Of a stretch of 64,000 nucleotides of DNA, positions 35,241 through 45,787 are shown one piece after another. Numbering within the stretch: position 1 is the stretch's first letter; the number at the start of each line of letters is the position of its first letter. The notes beneath the pieces are model-generated. The model saw only the letters and a list, made by a program, of their open reading frames with translations. It was not told the DNA's origin and did no database searches. Source of the stretch: Xenopus tropicalis (lineage: Eukaryota; Chordata; Amphibia; Anura; Pipidae); assembly GCF_000004195.4 (NCBI RefSeq), contig NC_030681.2:28286982-28350981 (forward strand). The letters are read 5' to 3'. The position numbers and the translations under genes are program-made.

Positions 35241-35503
35241 TAAGCTGGCCATACACGCCCTGATAATATCGCAGAAGGCTGCAGAGATTGGGCGGGTTAA
35301 AAGATTTTTGCTCGGGCGCCATTGAAGGCGCCAAAGCAAAATCTACGTTCAGGGCTGAATCGGCAGAAGGAGGTAGAAATGCTATTGTTTCTACCTCCAT
35401 ATCTGACGATTCAGCCATGAACATCAGTGGATGGTTGGAACAATCTTTTGTGCGACCATCGGATTGCAAAGATCGAAAATCGCCACATGTGTGGCCAGCT
35501 TTA
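35241..35503. mobile_element. Harbinger-type MITE, 'ggaggtagaaa' subfamily
   Basis: TAA-GCTGGCCATACACGCCC at the left and cacatgtgtggccagctTTA at the right. The central dyad gaatcggcagaaggaggtag / ctacctccatatctgacgattc is shared with 47766 and 53574. The 157-codon minus frame is produced by this element and its flank. Confidence 0.78.
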
Positions 35504-36976
35504 TACAGGTCACGTAACTCCTCTGTGACTTTTAATATAATTAAAAATCTTGATATTTGACACACATGACCACTGCCCTCTCTTTCATTGGGCAGAGCAG
35601 ACCACATGATTGCAGCAGCTAATTCTAGATCTGTTTCTATTTAATGACAGAGATGGTGTGTGTCAGATACTAAGCAGTTACATAAATGAGAAGTTCACTG
35701 TCCCAAACATTCGTACCCCAGAACTCTATCTGCTGGGATTTACAGGGACTCTACAACTCACTCAACAACAGGGCATTCACGCACCAATATTAACATAACA
35801 AGGTTTCTTATGAAATTCAGTGTGTGTATGGTGGAAGGCTATCAATATTGGCAAAAGCCTTGGATAGTAGTCATCTCACTAGTCGGACAGGATAAAGAAC
35901 TGGCAATCCATAGGTTAAAGATATTTGCTATGTAATCTCAGTGGTAGATGTTTTTAAGGATGCTTTTTTTTTTTTTTTTTTTTACCTTTCTAAACGATTC
36001 TCTTCATTAGCATGTGGTGTGTAGAGACCACCATCTGTTTAAAAACACACACAGCTTGCTGATATGAGTAAAACAGATAATAACAAAGGCAAAAGGATTA
36101 CAAGAGAAATGCAGAAAAGCTATAGTAGAAAAAGAAAACACATATTTGAGAAAGTTGACTTTCTGTCTTTTTTAAGCATTCAGTGCAGTACGGACGTTAC
36201 AGAGCAAAACATGCTGTTGTCTTGACACGTCCCACCATCTCCCAGGGCTCACTGTTTCCATGTGCACAAGTCACCCCTAGACATTTAGTTCAACACTCAG
36301 GTTAAAATGCACAGAAGGTGACAGGACTGAGCAGGAGAGCATTGCTTAGGTAAGGCTGACAATTCTCTATGAACAGCATTAGTATCTATGGAAGACCCTA
36401 ATGGGTGCTATATGACCCTACCAGGCTTGGGACTAAATGAATCCAGCCAGTAAACCCTGGAAAACTGTAGACATCTGCTATTCCTGCAATATAATTAACC
36501 GCAGGGAATCATACAGGACAGGAGATCAGCCAGAACCTCAGCAGTAGTGAGATCTGCTATAATCTATTATATTCTCAACAAATCCAAGCTATATCCAGTA
36601 GAATCATGTCTCCTATGTAATACTTCCCAAAAGCAGAGTTTTAAGAGGAAACTCCATATTAGCCTGCCCAGCGGATAGTGTTGCATGATTGGCTCTTTGT
36701 GATTCCAAACACAAATTTTATAAATGCTTTAACTATTGCTTCTTACTACATTAAACATACTATGTGGCAAAATTACCATTGTGGTACAAAAATACCATTT
36801 TCCAATGCTATAAAATACATTAAACAAATGAAAAGCATTCTGTATAAACATTACATTACACAGGAATCCTGGATATAGGCTGTGTTTAATTCCTTTTTTG
36901 TTTTTCATTTATTCCATTCAAGTAGAAGTCCTAATAGCTGAATGTTTGCAGTAATATTTTATATATTTTCTTTTAG
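35504..36976. other. Unassigned, poly-T inside
   Basis: Poly-T of about 20 at 35965-35984. The rest is unrecognised and directly precedes the candidate exon. Confidence 0.4.
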
Positions 36977-37086
36977 CTTCTTCCCCACCTGCTTCCATCA
37001 AGATACTGGCTGGTTTGTTGCCCTACCTCCCACATATTAAGGCCAGTCATGTAAGGCAAAAAAAAAAGAAAGATAGTGCTGTGAAG
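36977..37086 (+). other. Candidate 110-bp internal exon
   Basis: The acceptor is a pyrimidine-rich atatattttcttttag; the donor is AAG-gtaagt, a near-consensus 5' splice site. Between them one of three frames (offset 2) is open for 36 codons, with AGLLPYLPHIKAS in the middle and KKKKDSAVK at the end. The other two frames have stops. I recognise no protein family. No partner exon is evident in the window, so this could be a real internal exon, a lineage-specific cassette or chance. Confidence 0.25.
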
Positions 37087-37411
37087 GTAAGTTTAGACAT
37101 ATAGAAGTCATAGACGTCCTGCTCATTGACACCCTTCAATGGAGTTGTGTTTGTGGAACTTTATTTCCCTTAACCAACACCTTTCTACAAATCTATGTTT
37201 TTTTAAATTATTAAACAACATATTAAAAATACAAACTGTATGGCATTATGTTTAAATGATGTTTTCTATGTTTTATACCAGGAGCTATTTGTCCTTTTAA
37301 ACTGAGGGCATTTTGTTGGTAATCAGCTGCATTCAAAACAGTGCAAACCTCTAGGTCACTTCAGGCATTGCTGTGAGTAATCCATGGCTTGGGAATATCA
37401 CTGTAAGATGA
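37087..37411. other. Unassigned stretch
   Basis: Nothing recognised. Confidence 0.4.
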
Positions 37412-37412
37412 A

Positions 37413-37547
37413 AAGAGTTGACTGGCACAGCAAATATAATGCAAGTAGGGCTTAGCCCCTGAAAGTGCAGCAACATTTCTGCACTTTAAATAAACACGCA
37501 GGGGCTAACTCTGCTTGCATTATACTCGTTGTGCCAGTCAACTCTTT
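37413..37547. mobile_element. Foldback MITE with 49-nt arms
   Basis: Arms 37413-37461 and 37499-37547 are reverse complements with few mismatches (aagagttgactggcac against gtgccagtcaactctt). The loop has its own small hairpin, aaagtgcag / ctgcacttt. The following ggtgaaggtgctgaccgc may also belong to the element. Confidence 0.75.
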
Positions 37548-37549
37548 TT

Positions 37550-38814
37550 TGTATTCTGGTGAAGGTGCTGACCGCTAGGCTGTGCAGCAAATTTACACTT
37601 GGAGGAAGCATGGGTTTGCTGGTGACATTTCTAATATTTCTTTAAGGACAATAACACATGGGCGATTTTGGTTTTATTTCTTTGGATGGTAAACCCCCTC
37701 AAAACAACTACCAGTGGCACTGCAAAATGCCCCTGTGACAAAATTCTTGACTTTACACCATGTACCATTCCCCTAATATTATGTAGGAGACTTATATCAC
37801 CATTATATGGGACCCACATAATAAAGGATTGTAGTCTATCCTAATGCATTTCCAGTTCAGTATATCAAAAGTATCCAAGTAATGACAGCAATATAAGCAT
37901 GGTGAGATACGTTAACCCACTTTTCTAAGAAAATCCAAGATGGAAAAAAAAAGATATTGCAACAGTAAGCTTATTTAGCCAGTGGCTGAGAAGGCTGAGA
38001 TTAGACATGACTGGTCTTTGTTCTGTGGTTAATCCTATTAGGGGTTCTAAACAGATTTGTTTGATCAAATTAGGTTTTGTAGAACCAGAGACCAAGACAA
38101 GAGGATGTCTATTCAATTTGCACTCATCATCTCCCCCCGTTGTGTAAGAAATCCTCCTGGTGAAAACTGTAACATTGCGCAGATAATTTCCTGGAATACA
38201 AAAGATTGGGTTTCAGGGCTGACAAGCGGCCTTCAAAGGGGATCTAACTGAAAGAAATAACATTATGAATTTGCACTTGGAAGCTGTGTAGGGGCATTAA
38301 GGATTTTTTTTTTTCCAAAATAACATTTTTCAATTTCTGTTGTGATTTGTTTTTTTCTTTGTTATTAGCTTTGGTATTGCATTTCCCCCTTTCTGATGAC
38401 TTTCTGTAATCACAAGGTGGCCTGCTTGGACTTGTCACAGAATAGCTAGAGATATAACTTTGATATTGAGTTTTCACCATAGCAAATAAAGAATTTATTC
38501 CAGATAAAATTAAACCACTACAGAACAACCAGAAGAAGAGCAAGGAAGACCATTATTACAGTTGTAACCGTCATGAGACATAAAATAAAACCTTCAATTA
38601 TCTTGTTTGTTATGCTTTGTTGGGGGGGGGGGGTGGACCTGGGGGTCACTATACACGTGTGTTGACATGAGTAAAATAAAGATGGCTTGTATTGAAAATG
38701 TATTTTACTTTTTGTTTACTGCAAACAAATATTTCTAGTTTCATATATAAAGTACTAACAGATAATGGTTTTATTTTTACCCTTCCAAATTCCCCCGCCC
38801 CTCCTCTTGTAATA
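37550..38814. other. Unassigned stretch with G run
   Basis: A run of about 12 G at 38621-38633. Otherwise no recognised repeat or gene. Confidence 0.4.
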
Positions 38815-39048
38815 GGTGGAGTTTATGGGGAGATATGTTGGCTGTGGTAAATCTGTGCTACCACAGCCAGCAAATCTGCCGAATATGCCTTCTCCTCTTC
38901 ACTTACCTTCACATGTAAAAGAAAACACAGATTGCTGCAAGCTCTGTGGTTTACATGTGGCTATCTGAAAGTATGTGAAGAGGAAGGCATTTTAGAGAAT
39001 TTTATCACCTGTGGTAGTGCAGATATACCCATAAATCTCCCCACGTGC
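38815..39048. mobile_element. Palindromic MITE (gggagatttatgg type)
   Basis: Outer arms gtttatggggagatatgtt and, inverted, atacccataaatctccc. Inner arms ttctcctcttcactt with cacatgtaaa against tttacatgtgg with gtgaagaggaagg. The stepwise matching supports a foldback element of about 230 bp. Confidence 0.65.
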
Positions 39049-39501
39049 CAGAACCCTAAAGAGACCCTCCCTTCTACCATGTATTGCTTGGATCTCTGTC
39101 TTATGGGTAAGAAGGAACTTATTATAAGGGGGTTTAAGGCAAATGCACATGCAGGGTAATGGTGCTTCTTTTCATGGTCAGTAGTGGTAACCTGTGGTGG
39201 TTCTCTTTTTGCATTAATGCAAACTGATGGTCAGAATGGTGTGTGTGCTGTAGCACTGTTAATTATATTAACTGCCTTCCCTTTGTCCTGCAATAGCTTT
39301 GAAGAACCAAGGATATTGAAAAATTAAAGTGCTCAGTTTTGTTGTTTTTTTTTATTGATTGGTGCAAGAAAACAACCCATCAAAAACATCTAAAAACTTG
39401 ACTTAATATACACATATTAGCACTGTCTTTCAAAAGTTCTTTGTTAATATACTGGTTCTCCCTCTTTTGCTCATAGCAACAATTCAGATCTTTTATTTTC
39501 T
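39049..39501. other. Unassigned stretch
   Basis: Nothing recognised. Confidence 0.4.
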
Positions 39502-39640
39502 AAAGCTGGTTATCCACACTAAAATCTGCTTGTTTGGCAGGAAAGTAACAAAATGAGTGGCTCTATGCCTATTTCTCCCACCCAAGTGGTGGGTCACACC
39601 AGGCTTCTATTATTATTTGGCCCTGACCAATATTCTCAAC
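39502..39640. mobile_element. Harbinger-type MITE fragment, strongly decayed
   Basis: aaagctggttatccacact, atctgcttgtttggcagg, tatttctcccacccaagtgg and tggccctgacc follow the order of the GGCCATACAC family left half. Confidence 0.35.
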
Positions 39641-41630
39641 ACTTGTTGTTCTGTGCAGACTTGTTAGGAGAGGACTTTCACTTCTAAAAGTAGTCGTCAC
39701 CCAGTGATTAATCTGTATTCTTTCAATCTGCATCTTAGTGATGGGTAACTTCCATTTCATGCAACCATGTCCTGATATGGAACACTATGCTTGTTGATGC
39801 CCCACTGTATAAGTTTTTGATTTCTTCAATCTCACTTGGCTATAACCCCCATTGGATACAACTCCCACCTAAACACCATTGCTTTTGTACTGAAAAACTA
39901 CCTAGTAGGGCCATGCCCCCTGTTTAAGTCGGGATATTCTCATCCGCCCACTTTTACTTAAACTTCTCCCCTTTACATAGTTCAGGAATTTCTACATGTA
40001 CATGTATTCCCTGGCCAAGGTCAGTCTGAGAGTGGGGGGTATAGGTGATATTTCACCTCTAGCCTAAAAACTGCCCCTAATTAATAACATAATATAATTA
40101 CCCTACTCAGCAAAAAATAAGGTTAAACACATTGGGTGCCATGGGGCTATTCTTGGCAATAAAGGCAGACAAAATGAATTTTAAAAGAGAAAGCTAGGAA
40201 GTGGTTCACTAGTAGTTCACCAGCAAATATGCAAGAAGCTAAATTGATTTAATTGATCATGATTAATATTCATTGGCCATTAAATTAAATTGGAAACATT
40301 GACCAAAGGTCATTGTTTTATTGCTATATCCTCTCTTTTGTGAATTCTAATTAAGGGGTTAAGTGTATTTGGGCTATAAATGCTCTTAGGATCCATTAGG
40401 ATAAATGGAGGTTTGCAACCATTCCAATAAAAAGAACATTTTTGCATAATTACTTTCACAGTATGGGAATGTTAGAAGCAGGTCATTAATGCTTTAAGGG
40501 ACCCATGAGCACATAATTGACTCTCTTTAATCTTTCTTTATATGTTCAGCCCTCTTTATATGACACACACACACACACACACACACACAGGGGAGTTTCA
40601 TAACATTGCATGGCCCAATAGTGATTCAACAGATCAGCCATATTCTGACTGGTAGGTCTTTTGGGGATTTGTGGGCCCATGTAGATATGGGTTGGATGAC
40701 ACATGAAGGTCTGGCATTGTTGGGAACCCTCCCAGATGTTATGTTGGCTCTAGTGATATCTAATAACCTAGAATGCATATGTGATAGAGCACCTGCTTAA
40801 TAGTGGCCATAATATTCTCTTACAATGTTTGGTACAACAAACAATCTGACTTTCAGCAAAATGAATATTATAATCAAAACTTAAATGTACTTGAACAATC
40901 AGCTGGTAGAGAAGTGTCCAAATATGCCAGCAGAATATCTTATCTCTCTTAGCCATGCATTATTTAGATAGTGCACATTCTCTCATCATTAGATTTAGAA
41001 TAAAACATACAAAATATGGATACCAGGAGTCAGTGGATGCTCATTGTGCATAGGTGAACCAAAGTCTCTGGCATGTATAGGCTGCATATTATGTGCTGTT
41101 AGACCCTCAAACAGTAAGAAGACCTCAAAAAACCTATCCATTCCTCCAAAACAGCTAAAGATGTCTTTCTGCTCTAAACTACCAAACTGCAAAGCATTGC
41201 TAAAGTTAGCATTTTTTAAATTACATTTTCACTAAAATAAAACAACCTGATTATAAATGCCAATGGTCTACAGAGCAGTTTGATGCCCAATATGTATAGA
41301 TTTACCAAACTGCATTTACCAAAACCATTAAAATCAATACAGTTTTTACTTAGTGAGATCGGAGGTCAACAGCATTGAAGCAATCATTGCACAACTAAAA
41401 ATGAAATAAAATGGCTAAAAATGCACCAACAATGCAAAATAATTACTGAAATTAAGTACACAGTGCGATGAGCAAATACACTGTTCACATTGGCAATAAA
41501 AGAAGTTTTTAGCACAAAAAAAGATAGAGTAAAAAAAAAAAAAAAAACATTTGTGTGTATTGGAAAATTGTATGTTGTGTGAATGTATAAAGCCCCCCTG
41601 ATTGACAAAAAGTGGGAGAGAGTGTAAATC
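39641..41630. other. Unassigned with CA microsatellite
   Basis: (CA)n at 40563-40589. No recognised transposon or gene; frames are short and without domains. Confidence 0.4.
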
Positions 41631-41970
41631 TAAGGGGCACATTAACAAAAGAACGAACGCTCGAGCGTTCATGCGAACGCTTCGAGCGTATTTTCGCCGA
41701 TTTTTTTCGGGCGTCCGCACGGCTTTTTCGTACGCCGCACGACTTTTGCGGACGTTTGCATGAAAAAATCGGAAAGGTTTTACCGCTGTTTACAATTGTT
41801 TGGTACGAAAATTTTGTGACTTTCGGATCGCCAATAATATATTATCGTGACTAATACGATTTTTTCGTAAGCATTTTCGTGATATTTGCGATCTTCAGAA
41901 ATTTTCGTTTCCAATCTGATTTTTTCCACATTCGTGATTCGAATTCGTGGATTAGTAAATGTGCCCCTAA
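41631..41970. mobile_element. CpG-rich Harbinger-like MITE, 340 bp
   Basis: Inverted ends TAA-GGGGCACATTAAC and gtaaatgtgcccc-TAA, with TAA as the 3-bp duplication. The inside is rich in CpG (gaacgaacgctcgagcg, gtccgcacggc, gtacgccgcacgac). A second element of similar style lies at 62588. No transposase. Confidence 0.75.
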
Positions 41971-42519
41971 GTGTGTTGGCGTAAAATGTGTGAGTATGTT
42001 ATTGCTAGTGTGCGGCACTTATCTGGGGCAGGCAGGTAGGAAGGGAAGGAGTCCGGACATGCTGAAGGGCCACAGGATCCAGATCCGGTTCTTCTTTTAT
42101 CCATTTAGTGGGGCACTCTGGGTGGTCTGGGAAGTAAACACAGCAGTAGACTCATCATTTTAACATCTGCTGCTTTCCTGGGTCCCAGGGGCAATTGCGT
42201 CCCAAGTGCCCCTGCTCTGCTCATTGCCTAGGGGCAGGGAGATTGAGAGTAAACACTGGAAATCTGCTTCAGCTGATTGTAAAATGTATGCATACTACAA
42301 CAGATAAAGCCTTTATTGCTGAGATCATAAATTTTACGTTCTGCGACAGACAAAGGGTTAAAATACATTTTGGTTACAAGGGACAAAAAGCCCAAATGCT
42401 TAATCATTTCTTGACCTTAGTATCTAGAATTAAAGGAGCCAATATTGCAGGATATATACTAGGTTTAGCCCAGACTAATGGTCAGTGGCTGGCACAGAAC
42501 ATAACACTTACAGGGTTAT
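41971..42519. other. Unassigned stretch
   Basis: Holds a 108-codon plus frame (42195-42521) without recognisable domain, codon signal or splice context; not called as a gene. Confidence 0.4.
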
Positions 42520-42704
42520 AGCGCAAAAAAACTTGATTTGTGAAAAAACGAGTTCACAAAACTCAAATGCCTGGTATTTATTAAGTGTAAAAAAAACAAA
42601 AAAACTTGAATGTAAAACTTCACCATCTAAAATCTTGCAAGTTTTTTTTATAGAATCAGTGGGAGTTGTTCTAGGCATAGTCAAGTCATATTTTCAGTTC
42701 AAGA

Positions 42705-43339
42705 TACAGGTATGGGATCCCTTTTCCGGAAACCCGTTATCCAGAAAGTTCCAAATTACGGGAAGGCCATCTCCCATAGACTCCATTATAAGCAAATAAT
42801 TCTAATTTTTAAAAATCATTTCCTTTCTCTCTGTAATAAAACAGTACCTGTACTTGATCCCAACTAAGATATAATTACCCCTTATTGGGGCAGAACAGTC
42901 CTATTGGGTTTATTTAATGGTTAAATGATTCCCTTTTCTCTGTAATAATAAAACAGTACCTGTACTTGATCCCAACTAAGATATAATTACCCCTTATTGG
43001 GGCAGAACAGCCCTATTGGGTTTATTTCATGGTTAAATGATTCCCTTTTCTCTGTAATAATAAAACAGTACCTGTACTTGATCCCAACTAAGATATAATT
43101 ACCCCTTATTGGGGGCAGAACAGCCCTATTGGGTTTATTTAATGGTTAAATGATTCCCTGTTCTCTGTAATAATAAAACAGTACCTGTACTTGATCCCAA
43201 CTAAGATATAATTAATCCTTATTGGAGGCAGAACAAACCTATTGGGTTTATTCAATATTTAAATGATTTTTAGCAGACTTAAGTTATAGAGATCCAAATT
43301 ACGGAAAGAGCATTCTGGATAACAGGTCCCATACTTGTA
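42705..43339. mobile_element. TA-flanked MITE, copy 9, expanded to 635 bp
   Basis: Intact ends TACAGGTATGGGATCC and ggtcccatacttgta, but about twice the usual length. The extra length is an internal tandem array (42811-43245) of the stretch that runs from aatgatt through aacagtacctgtacttgatc to cctattgggttta. Confidence 0.85.
42811..43245. repeat. Four tandem copies of a 110-113-bp MITE segment
   Basis: Equivalent positions fall at 42811, 42921, 43033 and 43146. Units 2 to 4 are almost identical (differences such as ggggcagaacag with c or t), far closer to each other than to other MITE copies, so the amplification is recent relative to the insertion. Confidence 0.88.
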
Positions 43340-43495
43340 TTCCAGTTTGTAAACTGGAAAATTTGAGGTATTCGAGTTTTCTGATTCAGACTTGTTTACC
43401 ACATTAATAAATAAGCGAGCATTCAATATGCACGTTTATTTGATTTAGAAAAACAAACTCGAATTCACAAACTCGAAAACAGATAAATAAGCCCA

Positions 43496-44014
43496 TGTAT
43501 TAGTGCGAATGGTGAAATGCACGCACCCACAACTACTGAGCTTAGTTTTGCTTTAGCCAGGTCATTATATTTCATTTTCTCAGAATCCCTCTGCTTGTGT
43601 AAAGTACCATTTGGCTGGAAGTAAGTGATGTCATTCCAATATTTCCAACCAGTTTTTCAGGCTAAGCTTGGTAATTATAGGTTTGTAAACATGACAAATG
43701 TAGTGTAGAATTTATGTAGGTTTGTTAAGTGATCACATCAAGATTATGTTCTCCACAAAGGCATTACAGGCAATCTTTATGGTTTTAAGAAACAGAGATT
43801 ATTTACTAATTTCCTTGCTTTTTATGAGGAAGAAGTTGGACAGAGGGGTGGGGTTACAGCAAGTTTTGCTTGTAAACCAAGGGTTGGTGGTCTTGGTGCT
43901 GCTATTATGAGCAGAGTGCTGGCAGGCTGAGTGTGTCAATGGTTTATTTTCAATACTCCAGTACTTCAGACTTGTCACAGGAGCTCCCCATCCAGCTGTT
44001 GAGAAGCTAAGCTT
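43496..44014. other. Unassigned stretch
   Basis: No recognised repeat or gene. Confidence 0.35.
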
Positions 44015-44402
44015 TAGGGGTCATCGCAAATTATCAAGCAGAAAATGAGGTTTGTCTGTCATATAAACTGATGCTACAGGGCTGACTATTAAATTCTGAT
44101 GCTAATTGCACTCCATCTAATGAGTGAATCTGAATGAATTACTAATCAGCCTTATATTGTGACATTTATATTCCATATATACAGTATATTGTGAGTGGGT
44201 CCCTAAGCTCAGTAAGTGACAGCAGCACAGAGCATGTGCAGTGAATCAGTAGAAAAGAAGTTGGGGGGCTACTGGGGCATCTTTGGGGGAACAGATCTTC
44301 CCTGCTAAAGGGCTGTAGTTGCCTTGGGCTGGTACAGAACCCCAAAACATATTGTACAACATGTTTGCCCTACTTCTTTAGTTAGGTTTTAGTTTTCCTT
44401 TA
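44015..44402. mobile_element. T2/Kolobok-type MITE, right part
   Basis: Contains ggtccctaagctcagtaagt, gacagcagcacagagcatgt, ctactggggcatctttgg and the right end gttttagttttcctttaa, the complement of TTAAAGG. This is a familiar frog T2-type sequence; the left end is unclear. Confidence 0.65.
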
Positions 44403-44404
44403 AA

Positions 44405-44800
44405 TGCAATGTAACTGTGTTTGCAAATGACACAGAACTATAAAGAACAAGGGAATTCAACCAGGATGGCATCATCTCAGAGGGATCTTGACAAACTGGC
44501 ATTCTGGGAGGCTAAGTGGCAACTACGATGCAGTGTTAATGCATTTAAATCTATGGAATTTACATTTAAAATGACTCTGGCTACACCTAATGGGGCTAAG
44601 ACAGGTGAATCTTTAATAGGGGGAAGGGAAGACTAAAATATGCAGTATGCTTTGGTCTCCAGTATTCAAGAACGTTACTAAACCAGAGGAAGTCCAGAGA
44701 AGAGAAACAAAGCCAATTAAAGGTATAGCAAATCTCAGTTATGTAGAATGGCTGGGGGCAACTGAAAACCCTTTCCAAACTGAACACCTCTTATAGTTTT
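44405..44800 (+). pseudogene. CR1-like LINE reverse transcriptase remnant
   Basis: gtgtttgcaaatgacacaga reads VFANDTE, a changed form of the reverse-transcriptase catalytic FADDT box. After a stop and frame changes comes QRDLDKLAFWEAKWQLRCSV, matching the usual DLDKLATWAAKWQM region of CR1-type elements. Further on, gaggaagtccagagaagaga and caaatctcagttatg match the later part of the same ORF. Stops and shifts make it non-functional. Confidence 0.75.
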
Positions 44801-45377
44801 TTCATCACTTAATAGCTGGAGGAAAGGGTGTTTTATCTGTCCTGTAACTCTATTATGTGAAATTTCATTAGGAATATAGAAATGGAATGGGTACCAATGG
44901 TTCTTGACCATGAACAATAGATTTACTGAACTTTCTAATGAAAGAGAAATAGGTAGAACCGTTTCACACCAATAAAGATATACACAGTTGGCAATGATGT
45001 GATAGTCAAGGCACTTGCATAGCAAAACCCAGAAACCCAGTTGGAGTAGAAACCAAATCCTGTGACGTAAAATCTCAGGGAAGAGAGCACTGTCCTTCCA
45101 CTAGCAATGCCCTACACTGGGGATTACTAACCCCACACTATTGCTCCTTGTTGGAGCACAGAACTGCTCTTGCTAGGTATTCTTGTTAGACACCCCTAAA
45201 ATATGCTCTAACAGAAACTAGTCGCATCACTTGGGATCTCTTCCCTTTTAGGCTGATAGTACGCGGGCCATTTTCTACAACAGCAGTAAAGTTGATCTGT
45301 ATAAGTTTTTGTGCCCTTACGGGCAGATCTGGTGCCTGACAGTGCACACAGATAGAGCTGTTAAGGATATATAAATG
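44801..45377. other. Unassigned, possibly CR1 3' remainder
   Basis: May continue the decayed CR1-like element, but no match is firm. Confidence 0.25.
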
Positions 45378-45453
45378 TATATTAATTAAACTGCGTAAAG
45401 TATAATAGAATTTAATGATTCATTAGTATACTTAATGCAGTTTAATTAATATA
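45378..45453. repeat. 76-nt AT-rich hairpin
   Basis: Arms 45378-45404 and 45427-45453 are reverse complements at 25 of 27 positions (taattaaactgcgtaaag against cttaatgcagtttaatta) with a 22-nt loop. Size is that of a pre-miRNA, but the AT-richness fits a short foldback repeat better. Confidence 0.75.
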
Positions 45454-45593
45454 GACTTATATGGCCTTATAAACAAGAAAAGGTTGGGTTACATCTATGG
45501 GACCGCACAGTTTTTCTCCTCAGGAAAGATTATTCAATAAATTTTATTTGCGAGTAGATTTTTTTAGAGGGCACAAGAACATCTGTTGAAACT

Positions 45594-45619
45594 AAAAAAA
45601 AAAAAAAAAAAAAAAAAAA
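45594..45619. repeat. Poly-A tract
   Basis: About 26 A in a row, not preceded by a recognised retroelement. Confidence 0.9.
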
Positions 45620-45787
45620 GAGGTTTACAACTAAAGCGTGAAAAGCGATTTTATTTTTACTGTGAAAGTTGCAGAATTTTCCTTATGGTGTATAGCAGGT
45701 AGAGCAATAAAAAAATAATTCACTTAATGGTGAATGGGAGATACAAGGGCTTTTTAGCATTTGTGAAATCTGCTGATTTTAATAGTC

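Larger units (their letters stand above)
42520..43495. mobile_element. AT-rich palindromic MITE split by a second MITE
   Basis: Left arm words acttgatttgtgaaaaaacg, agttcacaaaactc and right arm words aaacaaactcgaattcacaa and actcgaaaacagataaataa are the two sides of one foldback repeat. Between them sits the TA-flanked MITE at 42705-43339. Outer ends approximate. Confidence 0.55.

Noticed and set aside
35134..35607. 157-codon minus frame
   Set aside because: Covers a Harbinger-type MITE and flanks; no protein similarity recognised.
42195..42521. 108-codon frame
   Set aside because: No recognisable domain and runs into repeat sequence at its end.
45378..45453. microRNA gene as a firm call
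   Set aside because: Arms are too AT-rich and symmetrical, and there is no evidence of expression or conservation.
45594..45619. Poly-A tail of a processed pseudogene
   Set aside because: The sequence upstream resembles no gene or LINE 3' end.
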